Positions 58,526 to 64,000 of a stretch of 64,000 nucleotides of DNA are shown piece by piece. The notes under the pieces are model-generated. The model was not told the DNA's origin and did not search any database. It saw only the letters and a program-made list of their open reading frames with translations. The position numbers and the translations under genes were made by a program. Source of the DNA: Tigriopus japonicus (taxonomy: Eukaryota; Arthropoda; Copepoda; Harpacticoida; Harpacticidae); the NCBI GenBank assembly GCA_010645155.1, contig CM021316.1:9682621-9746620 (forward strand), in the 5' to 3' direction. Every line of letters begins with the position of its first letter. Within the stretch, counting starts at the first letter, position 1.

Positions 58526-60036
58526 AAAAAACCCCATAAGAAGAAAAATTAACTAAAAAGATCGGGTCAAGTGACCCGTAAGGAAAAATAATCGCCACTA
58601 AAAAAATCAATCAAAACTGCTGCCCACAAGTAGACGAAAGTAAAGAAAAGACCTTTTTGACTTGCCAATCCATAACATATTTCTTGTTTTGTCAATGTTG
58701 CATTTTGTTGGCTGAATTTGAGCTTGTGAGTTATGAAAAATGAAAATAAAGAAAAGCTCGCAAAAAAGGAACACCATGAAAAATAAAATAACTGAAAGTA
58801 ACGTCGAGTGCATTTGAAAGTGGGTCCCTAAGAATTAGTTGATCTAACGATGGCATAAATAATGAAACAGAAAAAGGACTGTGTACCACTTAATTGTTAT
58901 ACGGTTGTTCCTTAGTTTATCTTAACTTTCCTCCATGTTCAGCTTTCACAATTTTTGAACGATTCAATGATATCTCAAATTGTACATCTTCATTTGAAAG
59001 GCACAATTTTCTTACCTGAGTCTTTTAATGACGAATGAACTCCGATGATGGATTTGTACACTACAGATTATTTGAAGCCCCAAAGTGATGAATTTAAGTG
59101 GAAGAGACGTTGGATGAAAATGTTCCATGTAGTGGTGCCAAGTAGGGCTTTCCTGTACTAACGGATTGATCGATTAATCCATTGGAAGTGGATTTATCCG
59201 TTTTGTCAGAAAATCAAAAAAATGCTTTTTTCGTTTAATCATGTTTTTACTTATCAATTTACGAAGTTTCTCCCAAAAAAGCTTAAATTGAAGATAACAT
59301 AAAACCTATGGACTTGTAATTGTGCTTTTTTGTACAAGAATTTTTTTCTAATGATAAGTTGCTGTTAATGAATTGTGGGATCTTCAATCACTCAGGATTG
59401 GAAGTGCACAAAAAACTCGAGCACAAGATTCCACAACTCAACTAGCTTTTTTAAAATATTTCGTACCTGCTTTCTGCGAGATCTTTCTTGAATCTCCCAA
59501 CATGAAATGTTAAAATATAGAAAGTTTCTTAAAATATTGAAGTATTTAGTGAAATCAAGTGCGATATTAATGATTTTGTTGACATTTTGTATTTTCTGCT
59601 ACATTCCTGGCGATGGAATCTGCACAATTTCTTTCATTTTCTTTTTTATGGTGCATTATGGGGTTTTGTGTTATTTCGTGATTTTAAAGATATCATTAAT
59701 TTCATTAGGTTCACAGTTCCAGGATTTTGTGTATTCTTTCAAAAGTCTTATGTTCATTTTGCCTAAAATTTAGACATGAGTAGATTACACTTTTACAAGA
59801 TAAGAGTAAATAATACAATATTTAACCAGGTTGTTGCACCAAAGAAACAACAATACGAAATGGTCATAGCAATGGCTAGAACATGCTGGCAGAATTTCAA
59901 ACACTGTGTTTTCGTAAACACAGATCCAAAAAGCAATTGTTTGGGTGCAAAAACATACTGAAACCCCTGTATATCCATCGGTTATTAAATCTGGCCAGTT
60001 CGGGCAATTGGGATAGCAGTAAGGATTTAGAAAAGC
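58526..60036. other. Spacer, no supportable gene
   Basis: ORFs of 61-98 codons overlap on opposite strands (59507-60081) without recognisable domains. The 88-codon frame at 59507-59773 is hydrophobic because of its T-richness. Nothing supportable. Confidence 0.4.
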
Positions 60037-63000
60037 ATGGAACACCTTGTGCTCCTCGTTTTCCTCATTATTGCTTTTCATTTGTATGGTTTAAATTCTA
60101 CAGGCATTTTCAAATTGTCAATGAACATTCCACCAAAGCTAGGATATGATATGGAGCCAAGTTTCAGTTATTGGGGTCAACCAATAGAAGACACAATTGG
60201 TAAGGTATTAAAATCACCAAATGGAAAAACGAGAACGCATGTCCAATCCTTTTATTGTCTTTTTAATAAGGAGTTTGCTTCTTTGAATCGAGAACCTTGT
60301 TTTCAGATCCGGCCATCAGTTGCAGTATAATTTGCATTGAACATGATTGTGCTGTTTTTTCCATCAAAAACAGCACTTGTTATTTGTACAACAGACTTGT
60401 TGTGCGCAAGACTTTGGACTTAAATTTGCCTTTGAGCGTATTCTGTAATCGAATTTCAAGCAAACCAGATCTTCCTGTTGAGGTCATTTTGTTTCGTCAA
60501 GATATGTCCAAGGAGGTCTTGCTTTGGCCGCGAGATGTCACATCAATCAATAAGGATAATCCGATGGCAGAATTATATGCAAAACTCGACGAAATTGAAG
60601 ATTATCGTTCCATAGATGGGGATTTACATCTCAAGATTTGCTATCCAGGTTGGTTTCTATGATCACAGAAATTCAGTGTTNNNNNNNNNNNNNNNNNNNN
60701 NNNNNNNNNNNNNNNNNNNNNNNNNNNNNNNNNNNNNNNNNNNNNNNNNNNNNNNNNNNNNNNNNNNNNNNNNNNNNNNNNNNNNNNNNNNNNNNNNNNN
60801 NNNNNNNNNNNNNNNNNNNNNNNNNNNNNNNNNNNNNNNNNNNNNNNNNNNNNNNNNNNNNNNNNNNNNNNNNNNNNNNNNNNNNNNNNNNNNNNNNNNN
60901 NNNNNNNNNNNNNNNNNNNNNNNNNNNNNNNNNNNNNNNNNNNNNNAAATGGAAAGATCTGTTGAAATACCCTTTATTCAAAATTCCTTTTATTAAGGAA
61001 AATATTTGATATCCTTCAACATCTTTCTGTAAATCAAATTGACATTTTGAAAACTTGATGGGCTACTGTCTAACCCTCCATGTAAGTTGTTGTAAAATAG
61101 CAGGAGAATTCCCTGGACAACTTGCACTGAGGATAAGATAGTTGGCTATCAAGTTTTTGAAAATGTCTAATTGGTTTTAAAAAGATTCTAATGGATGGCA
61201 AATGTTTCTTGTGCCATGTAGAAAATCGTGAATATAGGGGAGCTCACAAACTATCAAAGAAATTCAAAAGTAAAAAATGTGACTTTTTACATGAATAAAC
61301 CGATCTTTTCACATTCTAGTCTTCTGCATCAAACCCCTTTTTGGATCATATTGAAAACAGCAAAGTTTTTTAAATAATCATTACGAGTTTACCTAAAGAA
61401 GTTCATGGGAAAGAAGCGTCGACATAGTCAGGTTGTTTGGCTTTTTGAATCTTCTAATGTTTGTTGTTGTTGTTGTCGCCACCATCAATGAGGAAGTTCA
61501 AGTTGTAATGAAAGTCAATTTTGCAATCAATTTACATATATCATGCCAGGAAGGATTGATCTTCCTTATGACGGTGGTTTTTTTCACTGACAAATAAGCA
61601 TTTGCCAAGCTTAATGACCAAATGGCAATCAATGCACCATATTGATAATGAATTGGTCAGAAGCAAGGTTGCCAGGGGCTCACCATTTTAGTACTAACAA
61701 TGCGGGAGTGTTTTGATTGCGACCTGAATAAACCACAGTATAAGGCACACTTCCTTCGAAGATGAGTACAAACTTGATGAATCAAGAGACAGTTATCAGT
61801 CCTGAAAGAGTTTTTTTCATGATTGGTTGTTAAAATATCAATTATTATAAGAAAAGAAACATTTACTTCATCATACTTGCCTTGCCTGCTCCAAGATGTT
61901 GTTACCCTCTCAAAAGGGGAAAATAGGATGGACAGGGCTGGCTTGATAAAATAAGTAAATGTTTTTGATTTCAAAAGGATAAATGTTTTGGCAACCAATC
62001 TTAGAAAGAATACTTTTCTGACTTAGAAATGTCTCTTGGCTCCTCAAATTCGAATTCGTTTTAGAAAGAGGCTTTCTATAGCTCATATGTTTTGTCTGCG
62101 ACAAGGCAAACTACAAGTATCCTTCCAATATTGCCTTCAAGCGTATGTTAAGCCTGTTAGAGCATTCCTGAACTAACTTTTGGTTAATCGTCTACCATGT
62201 AGAAGCAAACATTTACCTAACGTGATTATAGAAAGCTTGGAGCATTAGAAATTCCCAAGAAGGGTAGAAGTCAATTGAGGAAGTTTGATTGAAGCAAGCA
62301 TCCCCAAACACAAAGCATATGACCTATAATAAGTGTGGTATATTCAGTTCATAATCAAAGCATTTACACACTTTCTTTGCTAAACAGGTATTTGTATCCA
62401 CGAATTCCTAGAGGTTGGTGTCCAACTCCAACTGAAGAAGAGTCCTAAACACCTTGCTTCAGACTCACTCATAGGGCAACATGCTCATGCATTGACAGTT
62501 AGCTTATTTAGGAATTTGGACAAGAAACAGACATTTTGATTGTCAGAGACTCCAAAGAACCCAACGTAAAGCTCTGGAGACTTCAAGGTCTATTTATACA
62601 CCTTGATTTTTGTATGCTCAATGTTATTTTTCCGTGTTTACACGTGACCCAATATGTTGGGGAGACAACTTGCTTCAATTTTTGACCTTATCGCACGTCG
62701 GAGGAAAGAGCTAGCCTCTATCCGCGGATATTTCTCAGGACGAATTACAGAAATACAGCTTAGGGCCTGTCATTGTACTAAAATAAGGAGTTATTTCAGT
62801 GCAGTTAATTTTCCGTTTAATTTTCATCGCAGCAAGAAGCACTAAATTTCTGGAGTGGGAGGCAAACGGTGAGAATTATGATTTCCTTTAGGATAATTTC
62901 AATTGCGTTCTTCTGCCAACGAGATTTTACTTGTATTCAATAGACGACGTATTTCAATTTTTAGCTCAATCGAATGCTAGAGTGAAAAGCTATGCCTTCT

Positions 63001-63756
63001 CAAACTTATGTACTGAAGAGAGCATAGAATGAATCAGTTCGCCCTTTTGTGGTAAAACAATTACCACAAAAAGGCTAGTTCATGCCTTCTCGGTAGGATT
63101 TGCACTGAACTTTGAGCTTGCATAACTTTTGACTCCGACGTTCGATTGAGCTGAAAATTGAAATACATATTCATGTCAACATGAACAAGGGCTCATTTGC
63201 AGATGAACGCAGTTGATTTGTTCCTGCTGGAAATCATGATTCTTTTCGTTAGTCTCCCAATCCAATGAAATTCAGTGGTTCTTGATCGTAGTAACTATGA
63301 CGTATCTGGTATTCTGTAATGTACTACTCTTTAAGTCATCCTTGCTCTATCAAAGCTCAGTAGGATCAGTGATCCTACTGAGCTCATTGACTGAGTCAAT
63401 GAATGATACTCTGGTATTTAGTTTTGCCACACTACCCCAACCCTCATATTTTATCAGGTACATTTGATACGTGCTTTCGATGGAAACAGACAGACGATCC
63501 CCTGACTGTTACTGGGGACTCCCACCCACAAGGATTTGCTTATAAAGATGGTCCCATTGATATTCATGCTGGATTCGTTGGATTGTCGCGGAGTACTCCT
63601 GATCGAGCTTTATTGGATGGAGACGTAACCGATTCCGAAGCCTGGTATTTGGCAATTGGGAGTTATGAGACTGTTGTATCCGGACAAGAAATGCCAGGCA
63701 CCAGGGTGCCCAGAGGGCTTGTCCAAATCGTGGAATTATTTGCAGAATTGGTGTAA
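60037..63756 (+). CDS. Secreted Cys-rich protein, PAN/Apple-like (gene contains an assembly gap)
   Basis: Exon 1 60037-60199 encodes a signal peptide (MEHLVLLVFLIIAFHLYG) and about 35 residues. Exon 2 60307-60648 encodes a Cys-rich segment (SCSIICIEHDCAVF, NSTCYLYNR, FCNR, KICYP) whose C..C...F....C.L spacing is like PAN/Apple modules. Both end in phase 1 at GT donors. A phase-matching final exon at 63458-63756 (after TTTTATCAG) encodes FRWKQTDDP, DSEAWYLAIGSYE and ends ELFAELV. Direct joining would give 267 aa, but a 266-bp N run and 2.5 kb lie between, so exons may be missing or the last exon may belong elsewhere. The large intron holds repeat R with an inserted MITE. Function unknown; extracellular location inferred from the signal peptide. 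Confidence 0.5.
60681..60946. other. Assembly gap (266 N)
   Basis: A run of N bases just after the donor of exon 2 of the Cys-rich gene. Frames that run through it are artefacts. Confidence 0.99.
62731..63345. repeat. Dispersed repeat R, copy split by a MITE
   Basis: Its two parts (62731-62832 and 63285-63345) align in order with the uninterrupted copy at 45913-46073. MITE member C separates them. Confidence 0.7.
62833..63284. mobile_element. Foldback MITE, family member C (452 bp)
   Basis: Ends CAAGAAGCACTAAATTTC and the inverted right end (CAAGAACCACTGAATTTC read inward); the halves are inverted copies over about 200 bp each. The centre is a palindrome with CTTTTGTGGTAA and TTACCACAAAAAG arms at about 63,043-63,073. 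Flanked by 7-bp ATCGCAG (62826-62832) and ATCGTAG (63285-63291), one mismatch. Inserted into repeat R. Confidence 0.85.
63354..63401. repeat. Two adjacent perfect hairpins
   Basis: First hairpin: arms AGCTCAGTAGGATCA (63354-63368) and its exact complement (63370-63384) around a single G. Second hairpin: CATTGACT-G-AGTCAATG (63385-63401), starting at the next base. They lie 57 bp upstream of the predicted last exon of the Cys-rich gene. Confidence 0.85.
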
Positions 63757-64000
63757 ATTTTGCACACAACTTACTAATTAGTGGCGTGATTTTTTTCCAA
63801 AATATTAATGATTGATTTGTTTTACATCTTTTCTCTCGACAAAGGGGTTTGGATTTTCTTTTCATGGTAATTTAAGGAGCACGGTATTAAATGGATTGTG
63901 ATCGAGCGAGGACCCCGACATATTTTTTTCTGCCTTACAACCTGGAGTTAATAAGAAAACTGTAATATAATCAGGTGTCGTGAGCTCTCGAATAATCTGT

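Noticed and set aside
60616..61009. ORFs of 102-126 codons at the assembly gap
   Set aside because: Most of their length is N.

Overview
This is eukaryotic DNA, most likely from a crustacean and probably a copepod (inference). The genes have short GT-AG introns (54-190 bp wherever no transposon has inserted), AT-rich spacers and a GC-richer, strongly biased codon use in the yolk genes. They encode arthropod-type vitellogenins, and the spacers are full of small DNA transposons. No bacterial-style operon, rRNA or CRISPR array is present.

Layout. Positions 1-18,650 hold no gene I can support, only short transposon-derived repeats, a simple repeat and a few unrecognised ORFs. Positions 18,657-24,668 carry vitellogenin copy 1 (minus strand, 5 exons, 1800 aa). 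Positions 24,670-35,200 are a 10.5 kb spacer between divergent promoters, filled with a hAT-type element, a tRNA-derived repeat, a foldback MITE, a 100 bp palindrome and fragments of a LINE 3' end. Positions 35,210-41,185 carry vitellogenin copy 2 (plus strand), a near-perfect mirror image of copy 1, with the same exon and intron lengths and only about 7 amino-acid differences in 1800. Positions 43,004-53,718 carry a 12-exon gene (minus strand, 891 aa) that I read as the large subunit of microsomal triglyceride transfer protein (MTP). Its three largest introns hold nested transposons. Positions 54,085-56,013 hold three small minus-strand genes: a possible tiny secreted peptide, a 151-aa secreted Cys-rich protein, and a single-exon protein with a LisH-like start, four CCHC zinc knuckles and an RGG tail. 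Positions 57,200-58,530 hold a 1.1 kb foldback element beside a 32 bp minisatellite. Positions 60,037-63,756 hold a secreted Cys-rich gene (plus strand) interrupted by a 266 bp assembly gap.

How the genes fit together. Vitellogenin and MTP belong to the same large lipid transfer protein superfamily, and MTP loads lipid onto vitellogenin/apoB-type proteins in the ER. Here two yolk-protein genes and their likely lipid-loading partner lie within 35 kb, with copy 2 and MTP tail to tail about 2 kb apart. The yolk genes have TATA promoters at identical spacing. Their bodies are almost identical while promoter and 3' flanks have diverged, which points to gene conversion between inverted copies.
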